A stretch of DNA of 64,000 nucleotides from JOPF136 sp963773835 (GTDB lineage Bacteria; Acidobacteriota; Terriglobia; Acidiferrales; UBA7541). Location: contig CAVZCQ010000004.1 in NCBI GenBank assembly GCA_963773835.1, positions 992,001 through 1,056,000 on the forward strand. The letters run 5' to 3'. Position 1 is the first letter of the stretch. The number at the start of each line of letters is the position of its first letter. This document shows, one piece after another, positions 1 to 7,750 of this stretch. The notes beneath the pieces are model-generated. The model was given only the letters and a program-made list of their open reading frames with translations, searched no databases and was not told where the DNA came from. The position numbers and the translations under genes were made by a program.

Positions 1-882
1 TGGCGCAGCACGGGCACAAGGTGCTGGTCTTCTCGGTGGATCCGCAGGCCTCGCTGAGCGACATCTTCCAGAAGGACATTTTCGGCAAGGGCGCGGTGGA
101 GATCATCAAGAACCTGTACGCGCAGGAGATCGACGCCGACAGCCACATCCGCGAAATACCAGGACGAGATCCGCAAGAAGATCCTCGACATGTACGGCCT
201 GGAGCAGGTGCCGGAGGAGATCGAGCAGTACATCCAGGCGGCCTCGGCGGAGCCGGCCATGGAGGAGTCGGCCATCTTCGACGCGGTGGTGGACATCGTG
301 GTGGGCGGCGAATACGACTATTACATCTACGACCTGGTGCCGCTGGGCCACGCGCTCTATTACCTGTCCATGGCGAAGGTGTACGACGAGTGGATCAACC
401 GCATCACCAAGCTGCGCGCAGGAGATGCGCGAGCACGAAGAGATGGTGGCGCGGCATGCAAGCGGGAGAAGACCACGGAAGAGGACCAAATCCTCACCGA
501 ACTGCAGTACATCAAGAACCGCATCAACCAGTCCTCGCAGCATCCTGACGGACAAGCAGAAGACGGCGTTCTTCTTCGTCGTGGTGCCGGAAGAGATGAT
601 CATCCTGGACACGGAAAAGGCGGCGCAACTGTTCTCCAAGTTCGACGTTCCGCATCGCGGGCTACATGGTGAACCGTGTGCTTCCGGCGGACCTGGCAGA
701 ACCAGGAGATCCCGCCCTACCTGCAGAACCGGCTGAAGATGCAGGGCCACTACCTGGAGGAAATTGACAAAACCTTCGGCAAGCAGGTGGTGGGGCGCGT
801 GCCGGAACTCGAGCGGGACGTTACCGGACTGCCGATGATCGAAAAACTGGCCGGGCTGATGTACGGCAACGGGAAAAGGTGA
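1..882 (+). pseudogene. ArsA/GET3-family ATPase, copy 1 (5' end outside window, seven frame breaks)
   Basis: Joining the reading frames gives one ArsA-like ATPase chain that begins inside the protein, with a VDPQASLSD switch-I-like segment, and ends at TGA 880-882. The P-loop would lie upstream of the window. The frame moves by +1 near 156, 418, 455, 471, 538, 653 and 702, each time as if one extra base were present. Between breaks the protein reads without stops (for example EEIEQYIQAASAEPAMEES and PPYLQNRLKMQGHYLEEIDK). The switch II region reads DLVPLGHALYYL, diverged from the usual DTAPTGHTLRLL. The family sorts anions or membrane proteins. The role here is unknown. Breaks in one direction only suggest sequence error at a contig edge more than true decay. 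Confidence 0.75.
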
Positions 883-912
883 GACGGCACATGGCGCGAA
901 ATCAAAGAATCG

Positions 913-1901
913 ATGACCGAATTCATCGCGGCGCACCCGAAACTGAAGTTCCTGTTCTTCGGCGGCAAGGGCGGCGTGGGCAAGACGGTGATGGCGGGCG
1001 TGACGGCGCTGCACCTGGCGCAGGAGGGCAAGCGCACGCATGCTGGCCTCCACCAACCCGGTGCACAGCCTGAGCGGGCTGCTGGACCAGAACGTCTACG
1101 GACAGCCCACGGCCGGTAAAAGGCGTCGCCCAATCTGTGGGCGTACGAGATCGACACCAAAGAAACCATCGAGCGCTCGAAGCAGGACATCAAACAGAAG
1201 ATCCGCTGGTTCCTGAAGTTCGCCGAAATCTCCACGCAGGCAGACGCGTTTGTGGAGAGCGCGACCATGAACCCGGCGTTCGAAGAGTCGGCCATGTTCG
1301 AAAACATGGTGGACCTGATGTTCAAGAACGAATACGACGCCTACGTCTTCGATACCGCGCCCACCGCCAACGCGCGGCGGCTGCTGGGGATGAGCAAGGT
1401 GTATTCGCTGTGGGTGAACAAGATGGTGAAGTCGCGCGAAGGAGGCGCAGTCGCTGCGCGAGCTGCTGTCGTTCACGAAGAAGAAGGAAGAAGACCCGCT
1501 GATGGAGTACCTGCTCAAGTTCCGCGAGCGAATCGGGCACGCGCGCGAACTGCTCACCGACTCCGGAGCTGACCGCGTTCTTTTTCGTCACGCTGCCGGA
1601 GGCACTGCCAATCGCGGTGATCAAACGCTTTATCAACTGGTTCCATGATTTCGGGATCCCGGTGGGCGGGGTGGTGGTGAACATGGTGATCCAGAAGGAC
1701 CAGGTGCGCGAGGATTCGCCGGAATTCGTCAAGAACCGCGTGGCCATGCAGGATTCGTACATGGAGCAGATCTGGAAGGACTTCGACAACGTGCGCGCCA
1801 TCGTTCCGCTGCTGGACAATGAAGTTCGCGGAGTGGAGTCGCTGAAGAAGATGGCGCAATACGCCTTCGGGGCTCCGGTGCTGGCGGGCGCAAAGAGGTG
1901 A
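913..1901 (+). pseudogene. ArsA/GET3-family ATPase, copy 2 (five frame breaks)
   Basis: This begins 30 bp after copy 1 with ATG and an intact P-loop, FFGGKGGVGKT, at about residue 17. The frame then moves +1 near 1039, 1115, 1131, 1443 and 1565, and the last segment runs cleanly to TGA at 1901. Joined, it would give a protein of about 325 residues. Switch I reads STNPVHSLSG, with Asn where ArsA/GET3 proteins normally have Asp (STDPAHS). Switch II reads DTAPTANARRLL. The pair of adjacent, differently diverged ATPases resembles the two halves of ArsA (A1/A2) as separate genes. A real inactivated gene is possible, but the intact sequence between breaks argues for sequencing error. Confidence 0.8.
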
Positions 1902-2012
1902 GGCGGGGGCGGCGGGTTGCGCCCGAGGAACGATTTGAGCCGACCGGGCGCATACAGGCCCTTCCTTCCTCAGCGATTGCGACGGGAGCGGCAGTGCTAC
2001 CGGGCGCCGGCG

Positions 2013-2041
2013 TTGACAGCGCCGGCAGATTCCGCTATGTT
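2013..2041 (+). promoter_or_regulatory. sigma70-type promoter of the his operon
   Basis: A perfect -35 box TTGACA (2013-2018) is followed by a 17-bp spacer and a -10 box TATGTT (2036-2041, four of six consensus bases). Transcription would start near 2048, about five bases before the leader-peptide ATG at 2053. The region between the ArsA stop (1901) and this promoter shows no gene. Confidence 0.7.
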
Positions 2042-2052
2042 TTGACCTGCTT

Positions 2053-2130
2053 ATGAGGATTCCAGGCACGGCCGGCGCGCACGGGCATCACCATCACGGA
2101 CATACACCGCGCGCGTTGAGGTGTGCCTAG
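2053..2130 (+). CDS. hisL: his operon leader peptide
   Basis: This short ORF has 25 codons, ATG 2053 to TAG 2128-2130, and is too short for normal gene calling. Codons 10-17 (2080-2103) read His-Gly-His-His-His-His-Gly-His, so six of eight are histidine. It lies between a consensus promoter and a terminator hairpin in front of a complete his operon, which is the layout of ribosome-mediated his attenuation. There is no clear Shine-Dalgarno sequence, and the predicted transcript start is only about five bases upstream, so translation may be almost leaderless. Stalling at the His codons would leave 2111-2121 free to form the antiterminator. Confidence 0.88.
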   Translation: MRIPGTAGAHGHHHHGHTPRALRCA

Positions 2131-2162
2131 CAAACGGGAAGACAAAGCACTCATCAGCCCGC
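2111..2162 (+). promoter_or_regulatory. candidate his antiterminator
   Basis: Bases 2111-2121 (GCGCGTTGAGG) can pair with 2152-2162 (CATCAGCCCGC) in nine of eleven positions, counting one G-U pair. The second segment overlaps the 5' arm of the terminator (2158-2165), so the two structures exclude each other. The first segment lies 8-18 bases after the last His codon and would be covered by a ribosome reaching the stop codon at 2128. This was paired by hand with no energy calculation. Confidence 0.45.
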
Positions 2163-2195
2163 CGGAGCAAGAAGCCCGGCGGGTTTTTTGTTTTT
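2158..2195 (+). terminator. his attenuator (intrinsic terminator)
   Basis: CCCGCCGG (2158-2165) pairs perfectly with CCGGCGGG (2176-2183) across a 10-base loop. It is followed by TTTTTTGTTTTT (2184-2195). It sits 28 bases after the leader-peptide stop and 28 bases before hisI, so it must act as a conditional terminator inside the operon leader. Confidence 0.85.
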
Positions 2196-2223
2196 CGGGG
2201 AGAGATTCGAGGAGGATGGGGCG

Positions 2224-2613
2224 ATGGACATTGCATTCGAGAAGTGCGGCGGGCTGGTGCCGGCGATTGTGCAGGATGCGCGCAGCGGAGAGGTGCTGAT
2301 GCTGGGGTTCATGAACCTGGAAGCGCTCGACGAGACGCGGCGGACGGGAGAGGCGGTGTTTTTCAGCCGGTCGAGGAACCGGCTGTGGAAAAAGGGCGAG
2401 TCGAGCGGGCACGTGCTGCGAGTGCGCGAGGTGCGTGTGGATTGCGACGCCGATGCGCTGCTCGTGAGGGTGGACCCGCTGGGGCCGGGCGTATGCCATG
2501 AGGGATACCGGGGCTGCTTCTTCCGGCGGATTACCGAAGACGGCGGAGCGGAAGTGACGGAGAAGAGGACGTTCGAGCCCGCAGAGGTTTACGGCGAGGA
2601 GAAGAACCCATGA
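2224..2613 (+). CDS. hisI: phosphoribosyl-AMP cyclohydrolase
   Basis: HisI opens the purine ring of phosphoribosyl-AMP in the third step of histidine synthesis. The 129-residue protein carries the metal site Asp76-Cys77-Asp78-x-Asp80 and the zinc cysteines Cys91 and Cys98 in a CHEGYRGC motif. The start at 2224 is chosen because GAGGAGG lies 9 bases upstream. A possible TTG at 2188 would lie inside the terminator T-run. No HisE pyrophosphohydrolase domain is fused to it, and none follows in the operon. It is the first structural gene after the attenuator and overlaps hisG by 4 bp. Confidence 0.95.
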   Translation: MDIAFEKCGGLVPAIVQDARSGEVLMLGFMNLEALDETRRTGEAVFFSRSRNRLWKKGESSGHVLRVREVRVDCDADALLVRVDPLGPGVCHEGYRGCFFRRITEDGGAEVTEKRTFEPAEVYGEEKNP

Positions 2614-3482
2614 GCCGGCTGAAGTTGGGAATCCCCAAAGGGAGCCTGCAGGAGGCTACGCTCGATCTGTTCGCGCGAGCGGGCTGGAAGATCGCGATCA
2701 GCGCGAGGAGCTACGTGCCGGCAATTGACGATCCTGAAATCGAGTGCCTGCTGGTGCGGGCGCAGGAGATGGCGCGGTACGTGGAAACGGGTGCGCTGGA
2801 CGCGGGCATCACCGGGCACGACTGGGTGGTGGAAACGGGAGCGGCAGTGGAAGAGCTCGCGGAACTGGTGTACGCGAAGCAGCGGCTGGCGCGGGTGCGC
2901 TGGGTGCTGGCGGTGGCGGAAGATTCGGCGATCCGCGAACCGCGGGACCTGGCGGGGAAAGTGATCGCAACGGAGGTGGTGAAAATTACGGAGAGCTACC
3001 TGAAGAGGCATGGAGTGGCCGCGCACGTGGAGTTTTCATGGGGAGCGACGGAAGTGAAGGTGCCGGGACTGGCCGACGCCATTGTGGAAGTGACGGAGAC
3101 GGGGTCGTCGCTGCGAGCCAACCGGTTGCGAATCGTGGATACGGTGCTGGAATCGGCGACAGTGTTCATCATGAACCGCACGGCGGCAGCGGACGCCTGG
3201 AAGCGCGAGAAGACAGAAAACCTGATCCTGCTGCTGCAGGGGGCGATTGCGGCAGCGAGCCGCGTGGGTCTGCTGTTGAACGTGCGCCGGGAAGACCTGC
3301 CGGGAGTGCTCGCGGTGCTGCCGGCGCTGAAAAAACCGACGATTTCACCGCTGAGCGACCCGGAATGGGTGGCGGTGAATACGATCCTGGAGGAAGCGGT
3401 GGTGCGGCAAATCATGCCGAAACTGAAGGCGGCGCGCGCGCAGGGGATCGTGGAATATCCGCTGAACAAAATCGTGCTGTGA
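2610..3482 (+). CDS. hisG: ATP phosphoribosyltransferase (long form)
   Basis: HisG joins ATP and PRPP in the first committed step of histidine synthesis. At 290 residues it is the long form. The catalytic bilobed domain ends near residue 210 and is followed by the ACT-like C-terminal domain (ending AQGIVEYPLNKIVL) that binds histidine for feedback inhibition. HisZ should therefore not be needed. The PRPP-binding region EVTETGSSLRAN lies near residue 160. The ATG overlaps the hisI stop (ATGA), which suggests translational coupling. Confidence 0.95.
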   Translation: MSRLKLGIPKGSLQEATLDLFARAGWKIAISARSYVPAIDDPEIECLLVRAQEMARYVETGALDAGITGHDWVVETGAAVEELAELVYAKQRLARVRWVLAVAEDSAIREPRDLAGKVIATEVVKITESYLKRHGVAAHVEFSWGATEVKVPGLADAIVEVTETGSSLRANRLRIVDTVLESATVFIMNRTAAADAWKREKTENLILLLQGAIAAASRVGLLLNVRREDLPGVLAVLPALKKPTISPLSDPEWVAVNTILEEAVVRQIMPKLKAARAQGIVEYPLNKIVL

Positions 3483-4735
3483 TGCGAATCCTTAGACTGA
3501 CGGCGGCAACGGAGAGGCAGCTTCTGGGGGCGCGGTTGCGGCGCGATGCTGTGGCGGAACGCGCCGCGGCGCGGATCGTCGGCGACGTGCGGCGGCGGGG
3601 AGATGCGGGATTGTTCGCCTGGACGAAACGGCTGGACGGGATCGACCTGCGAACGGAGGGCGTGTGGATTGCGGGGCACGAGCTGCGCAGGGCCGCGGCG
3701 AGCGCGAGCGAGGAGTTCCGGCGGTCGGTCGAACATGCGGCGCGAAACGTGGGGAGAGTGGCGGAACGCCAATTGCCGCGGGAGTGGACGGTGGAAACAG
3801 AGCCGGGCGTGCGCATCCGGCAGATGGTGAGGCCGATCGAGGCGATTGGGTGCTACGTACCGGGCGGGTGGCACGCGCTGGTTTCGACGCTGGTGATGAC
3901 AGCGGTGCCGGCGAAAGTGGCTGGAGTGGGGCGCATCGCCGTGGTCTGTCCGAAGCCGAGCGCGGAACTGCTGGCGGCGGCCGGGCTGCTGGGCGGGCTC
4001 GAAGTGGCGCGGATCGGAGGAGCGCAGGCGATTGCGGCGCTGGCGTACGGAACCGAGAGCGTGCAACGGGTGGAAAAGATTTTCGGGCCGGGCAACCGGT
4101 ACGTGACCGCGGCAAAACAGTTGGTGAGCGGGGATCGCGCGATCGACCTGCCGGCCGGGCCGACGGAAGCGGTGGTGCTTTCGCGGCGGGGCAATCCGAG
4201 GTGGATTGCGGCGGACCTCGTGGCACAGGCGGAGCACGCTCCGGATGCGGGAAGTTATCTGGTGACCACTTCGAAGCGGTTGGCGGAGAGGGTTCGGCGC
4301 GAGGTGGAAGCGCAGCTCAGGCAGCTGCCGAAATCGAATCCCGCGCACGTATCTCTGCGGAGGACGGGAGCGATCGTGGTGGCGGAGTCGTGGAACGCGG
4401 CGTGGGATTTCGTGAACCGGTTCGGGCCGGAGCACGTGAGCCTGCCGGACAAAGAGGACGGGGAGTTGGAGAGATGCCGCGCGGCCGGAACCGTTTTTGT
4501 GGGGCCCTGGGCGGCGCAACCGCTGGGCGACTACGCGACCGGAAGCAACCACGTACTGCCGACCGGAGGATGGGCGCGGCGGCGAGGAGGATTGAGCGCG
4601 GCGGATTTTGTGAAATGCATCAGCGTGCAGACGATCGGGCGGAAGGGATGGAGGCGGCTGGCGGAAGACGTGAAAGTGCTGGCGCGGGCGGAGGGCCTGG
4701 AGGCGCACGAGCGGGCCGTGAGCGTGCGGGGATGA
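3482..4735 (+). CDS. hisD: histidinol dehydrogenase
   Basis: HisD oxidises histidinol to histidine in two NAD-dependent steps. The 417-residue protein has the family signatures PAGPTEAVV, the zinc-ligand segment LVAQAEHAPDA (Gln and His kept), GPEHVSL and GSNHVLPTGG. In AEHAPDA the usual Asp after His is Ala, but that residue is not a zinc ligand in the E. coli enzyme. The ATG at 3482 shares its first base with the hisG stop (TGATG). A longer open frame to 2744 overlaps hisG and is not used. Confidence 0.95.
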   Translation: MRILRLTAATERQLLGARLRRDAVAERAAARIVGDVRRRGDAGLFAWTKRLDGIDLRTEGVWIAGHELRRAAASASEEFRRSVEHAARNVGRVAERQLPREWTVETEPGVRIRQMVRPIEAIGCYVPGGWHALVSTLVMTAVPAKVAGVGRIAVVCPKPSAELLAAAGLLGGLEVARIGGAQAIAALAYGTESVQRVEKIFGPGNRYVTAAKQLVSGDRAIDLPAGPTEAVVLSRRGNPRWIAADLVAQAEHAPDAGSYLVTTSKRLAERVRREVEAQLRQLPKSNPAHVSLRRTGAIVVAESWNAAWDFVNRFGPEHVSLPDKEDGELERCRAAGTVFVGPWAAQPLGDYATGSNHVLPTGGWARRRGGLSAADFVKCISVQTIGRKGWRRLAEDVKVLARAEGLEAHERAVSVRG

Positions 4736-5784
4736 AGACGCAACTGCCGGTGCGAAAAGCCATCCTGGAGCGCCGGGCGTACCAGGCTCCCGGCGAAGGC
4801 CGGGCAAATAAGATGCGTCTGGACTTCAACGAAAATACAGGAGGCTGCTCGCGGGCCGTGTTGCGGGCGCTGGCAAGGCTGACGGCAAAGGAACTGGCAA
4901 TGTATCCCGAATACGCGAGGACGACGCGGCGGCTGGCGCGCCACTATGGAGTGGCGGCGGATGAATTGCTGCTGACGAACGGGGGAGACGAGGCGCTGCG
5001 GCTGTTTTTCGACACGTTTGTGGACGCTGGGAGCAGCGTGGTGATCTGCGAGCCGACATTTCCGATGTACCGGTACTGGGGAGAGATCGCGGGAGCGAAA
5101 ATCCGGGCGTTGCGGTACGGCAGGGAGATGGAGTTTCCGCTGGAGGGAGTGATGCGGGCGCTGGCGGAGGAGCCGCGAGTGGTGTTCGTGTGCAATCCGA
5201 ACAATCCGACCGGGACGCTGGTGCGGCCGGAAGAGATCGAAGCGATTCTGCGCGCGGCGCGGCGAACGGCGGTGGTGATTGACGAGGCGTATGCGGAATT
5301 CGCGGGCGTGACGGTGGTTTCGTGGATCCGGAAATACCGGCAACTGTTCGTGGCGCGAACGTTTTCGAAAACGGCGGGGCTGGCGGGGCTGCGGCTCGGC
5401 GCGGTGATTGGATGCGCGGAATCGGTGGCGATGGTGCGCCGTGCCGCTGGGCCGTTTCCCGTAAACGTTGCGGCGCTGGCGGCCGCGGAGGCTGCGGTGG
5501 AAGACGGAGAAACGATGAGGAGATACGTGGGCGAGGTGGTGCGGCTGCGGGGCTGGCTGGAGAAAGAGCTGAAGAAAATGGAAGTGCGGACGTATCCGAG
5601 CGCGGGCAACTTCTTACTGGCGGATTTCGGAGCGCGCGGCCCGGGACTGTTCCGGAGGCTCGAGCGGCGGGGGATCCTGGTGCGGGAACGGAGCAAAGAC
5701 CTGGGACCGGGTTACGCGCGGATTACGATCGGGACGCGGGCGGAGATTAGGAACCTGGTGAGGGAAATCCAGCAGCACGAGTGA
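4732..5784 (+). CDS. hisC: histidinol-phosphate aminotransferase
   Basis: HisC is a PLP enzyme that transfers an amino group from glutamate to imidazole-acetol phosphate. The 350-residue protein shows LDFNENTGG near the N-terminus, NPNNPTGTL, DEAYAEF and the PLP-lysine segment TFSKTAGLAGLRLG, all typical of fold-type I class II aminotransferases of the HisC branch. The ATG overlaps the hisD TGA by 4 bp. It sits in the middle of the his operon, as in many bacteria. Confidence 0.94.
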   Translation: MKTQLPVRKAILERRAYQAPGEGRANKMRLDFNENTGGCSRAVLRALARLTAKELAMYPEYARTTRRLARHYGVAADELLLTNGGDEALRLFFDTFVDAGSSVVICEPTFPMYRYWGEIAGAKIRALRYGREMEFPLEGVMRALAEEPRVVFVCNPNNPTGTLVRPEEIEAILRAARRTAVVIDEAYAEFAGVTVVSWIRKYRQLFVARTFSKTAGLAGLRLGAVIGCAESVAMVRRAAGPFPVNVAALAAAEAAVEDGETMRRYVGEVVRLRGWLEKELKKMEVRTYPSAGNFLLADFGARGPGLFRRLERRGILVRERSKDLGPGYARITIGTRAEIRNLVREIQQHE

Positions 5785-5790
5785 GGGGCG

Positions 5791-6381
5791 ATGGCGAGAG
5801 GCGCGACGATCCACAGAAAAACGAACGAGACGGATGTGCGTGTGCGCCTGAACCTGGACGGGCGCGGGACATCGCGGATTGCCACGGGAATCCGCTTTTT
5901 CGATCACATGCTGGAACTGGTGGCGCGGCACGGGGCGTTCGATCTGGTGGTGGAAGCCCGGGGCGACCTGGACGTGGACCAGCACCATACGGTGGAAGAC
6001 ACGGGGATCGCACTGGGAGAGGCGGTGCGGAAGGCGCTGGGGACGAAGCGGGGCATCCTGCGCGCGGGCTACTTTCTGATGCCCATGGACGAAACGCTGG
6101 CGGCCGCAGCGGTGGACCTGAGCGGGCGGCCGTATTGCGTGTGCCGGATGAAGATTGCGGCGAAACGAGTGGGAGATTTCCAGACCGAGCTGGCGGAGGA
6201 TTTTTTCCAGGGATTCGCGCAGGCGGCGCGGGCCAATGTTCACCTGCGGGTGGTGTATGGGAGGTCCTCGCATCACCAGGTGGAGGCGGTGTTCAAAGCG
6301 TTTGCGCGGGCGCTGCGGTTCGCGGTGGCCCGCGACCGGCGGCTGCGCCGGGTGCTGCCGAGCACGAAAGGACTGCTGTGA
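5791..6381 (+). CDS. hisB: imidazoleglycerol-phosphate dehydratase
   Basis: This is the monofunctional HisB dehydratase of 196 residues, with no histidinol-phosphatase domain. The manganese-binding histidine motifs are all present: FFDHMLELVARHG, DQHHTVEDTGI and SSHHQVEAVFKAFARAL. The phosphatase step must be encoded elsewhere. The start lies 6 bp after hisC with GAGGGGCG just upstream. The hisH GTG overlaps the end of this gene. Confidence 0.95.
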   Translation: MARGATIHRKTNETDVRVRLNLDGRGTSRIATGIRFFDHMLELVARHGAFDLVVEARGDLDVDQHHTVEDTGIALGEAVRKALGTKRGILRAGYFLMPMDETLAAAAVDLSGRPYCVCRMKIAAKRVGDFQTELAEDFFQGFAQAARANVHLRVVYGRSSHHQVEAVFKAFARALRFAVARDRRLRRVLPSTKGLL

Positions 6382-6989
6382 GGGTGACGCTGATCGACTA
6401 TGAAGCCGGGAATGTGACGTCGGTGGAGCGCGCGCTCGGACGGCTGGGCGCGGAATCCGTTCGGGCGCGGAGGGGTGAGGATGTAGCGCGGGCAAACGCG
6501 CTCGTGCTGCCGGGCGTGGGACATTATGCGGCACTGGCGCGCGCGCTGGAGAAAGAAGGGCTGCGGGAGTCGCTGCTGGAATCGCTGGCGCGAGGCGTGC
6601 CGTTTCTCGGGATTTGCCTGGGTTTGCAAGCACTGTACGAAGGCAGTGACGAGGCGCCTACGCTTGCCGGACTGAGTTTCATTCCGGGACGAGTCAGGAC
6701 GCTGCCCAGCAGCGTAAAACTTCCGCACATGGGGTGGAATCAACTGAGGGTGAAACGCGAGTCGGCGTTGCTGGAAGGGATCGGTCCGGGGGACTACTTC
6801 TACTTTGCGCATTCGTATGCGGCGCCCGCCGTGGATGGGGAGGCGGAAGCTGTGGCGACGTGCACGCACGGGGCAGAATTTGTAGCCGTACTCGAAAAAC
6901 AAAACGTGCGCGCGGTGCAGTTCCATCCGGAAAAGAGCGGAGCGGCGGGAAGCCGGGTGCTGCGGAATTTCCTGAGGCTCGGAGGATGA
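6378..6989 (+). CDS. hisH: imidazole glycerol phosphate synthase, glutaminase subunit
   Basis: HisH releases ammonia from glutamine and channels it to HisF. The class I amidotransferase triad is visible: nucleophile Cys in FLGICLGLQ and His and Glu in QFHPEKS. The start is taken as GTG 6378, which overlaps the hisB stop (GTGA) and gives a 203-residue protein beginning VRVTLIDYEAGN, the usual N-terminus. The next gene is its partner hisF, overlapping by 4 bp. Confidence 0.95.
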   Translation: MRVTLIDYEAGNVTSVERALGRLGAESVRARRGEDVARANALVLPGVGHYAALARALEKEGLRESLLESLARGVPFLGICLGLQALYEGSDEAPTLAGLSFIPGRVRTLPSSVKLPHMGWNQLRVKRESALLEGIGPGDYFYFAHSYAAPAVDGEAEAVATCTHGAEFVAVLEKQNVRAVQFHPEKSGAAGSRVLRNFLRLGG

Positions 6990-7750
6990 GCCTGGCGCGG
7001 CGCATCATTCCGTGTCTCGATACGGACGGCGAGCGGGTGGTGAAAGGCGTGCAGTTCGCCGGGATGCGCGACGCGGGAGATCCCGCGGCGCTTGCGGCGC
7101 GTTACTACGAAGAGGGGGCAGACGAACTGGTAGTGCTGGATATCGCTGCATCGCGGGACTGGCGGCCGACATTTCTCGAAACGATACGGCGGGCGGCGGA
7201 GCAGGTGGCGATCCCGCTGACCGCGGGGGGCGGAATCCGCACGCTGGAGGACGCGCGCGCGGTGGTGCATGCGGGCGCGGACAAAGTGACGGTGAACACA
7301 GCCGCAGTGGCGCGGCCGGAACTGATTGCGGAGCTGTCGCGCGAGTTCGGGGCGCAGGCCGTGGTGCTGGCCATCGACGGGAAGCAGGACGCGGCGGGAT
7401 GGAAGGTGATGGTGCGAGGGGGGCGCGAAGCCACGGGCCTGGACGCGGTGGAGTGGGCGAAGGAGGGAGTTGCGTTGGGCGCGGGAGAAATCCTGCTGAC
7501 GTCGGTGGACCGGGACGGAACCCAGGAAGGGTTCGACGTGGAGCTGACCTCGGCGATGGCGTGCGCCGTAGGAGTGCCGGTGATTGCCTCGGGGGGCGCG
7601 AGAGACGCGGGGCACTTTCTGGAGGTGTTCACGCGGGGAGGCGCGGATGCAGCGCTGGCCGCGTCCATATTTCACGACGGCACGCAGAGCATCCGGGAAT
7701 TGAAGGAAACACTCGCGGCGCTGGGCGTGGTCGTGCGGCTGCCATGCTGA
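6986..7750 (+). CDS. hisF: imidazole glycerol phosphate synthase, cyclase subunit
   Basis: HisF is the (beta/alpha)8 cyclase that makes imidazole glycerol phosphate and AICAR from PRFAR and ammonia. The 254-residue protein starts SLARRIIPCLDTDGERVVKG, with the catalytic Asp11 equivalent, and has the second catalytic Asp in VLAIDGKQD. The phosphate-binding turns (TAGGGIR and VIASGGARD) are kept. The ATG overlaps the hisH stop by 4 bp, and hisA begins 7 bp before its own stop. Confidence 0.95.
   Translation: MSLARRIIPCLDTDGERVVKGVQFAGMRDAGDPAALAARYYEEGADELVVLDIAASRDWRPTFLETIRRAAEQVAIPLTAGGGIRTLEDARAVVHAGADKVTVNTAAVARPELIAELSREFGAQAVVLAIDGKQDAAGWKVMVRGGREATGLDAVEWAKEGVALGAGEILLTSVDRDGTQEGFDVELTSAMACAVGVPVIASGGARDAGHFLEVFTRGGADAALAASIFHDGTQSIRELKETLAALGVVVRLPC

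Noticed and set aside
2072..2165. Pairing of CCGGCG (2072-2077) with CGCCGG in the his terminator as the antiterminator
   Set aside because: A ribosome stalled on the His codons would cover 2072-2077, which gives regulation of the wrong sign. The 2111-2121 segment fits better.
2744..3481. Long forward frame upstream of hisD that would extend it
   Set aside because: It lies wholly inside hisG and has the repetitive Gly/Arg-rich composition of a GC-rich shadow. hisD starts at 3482.
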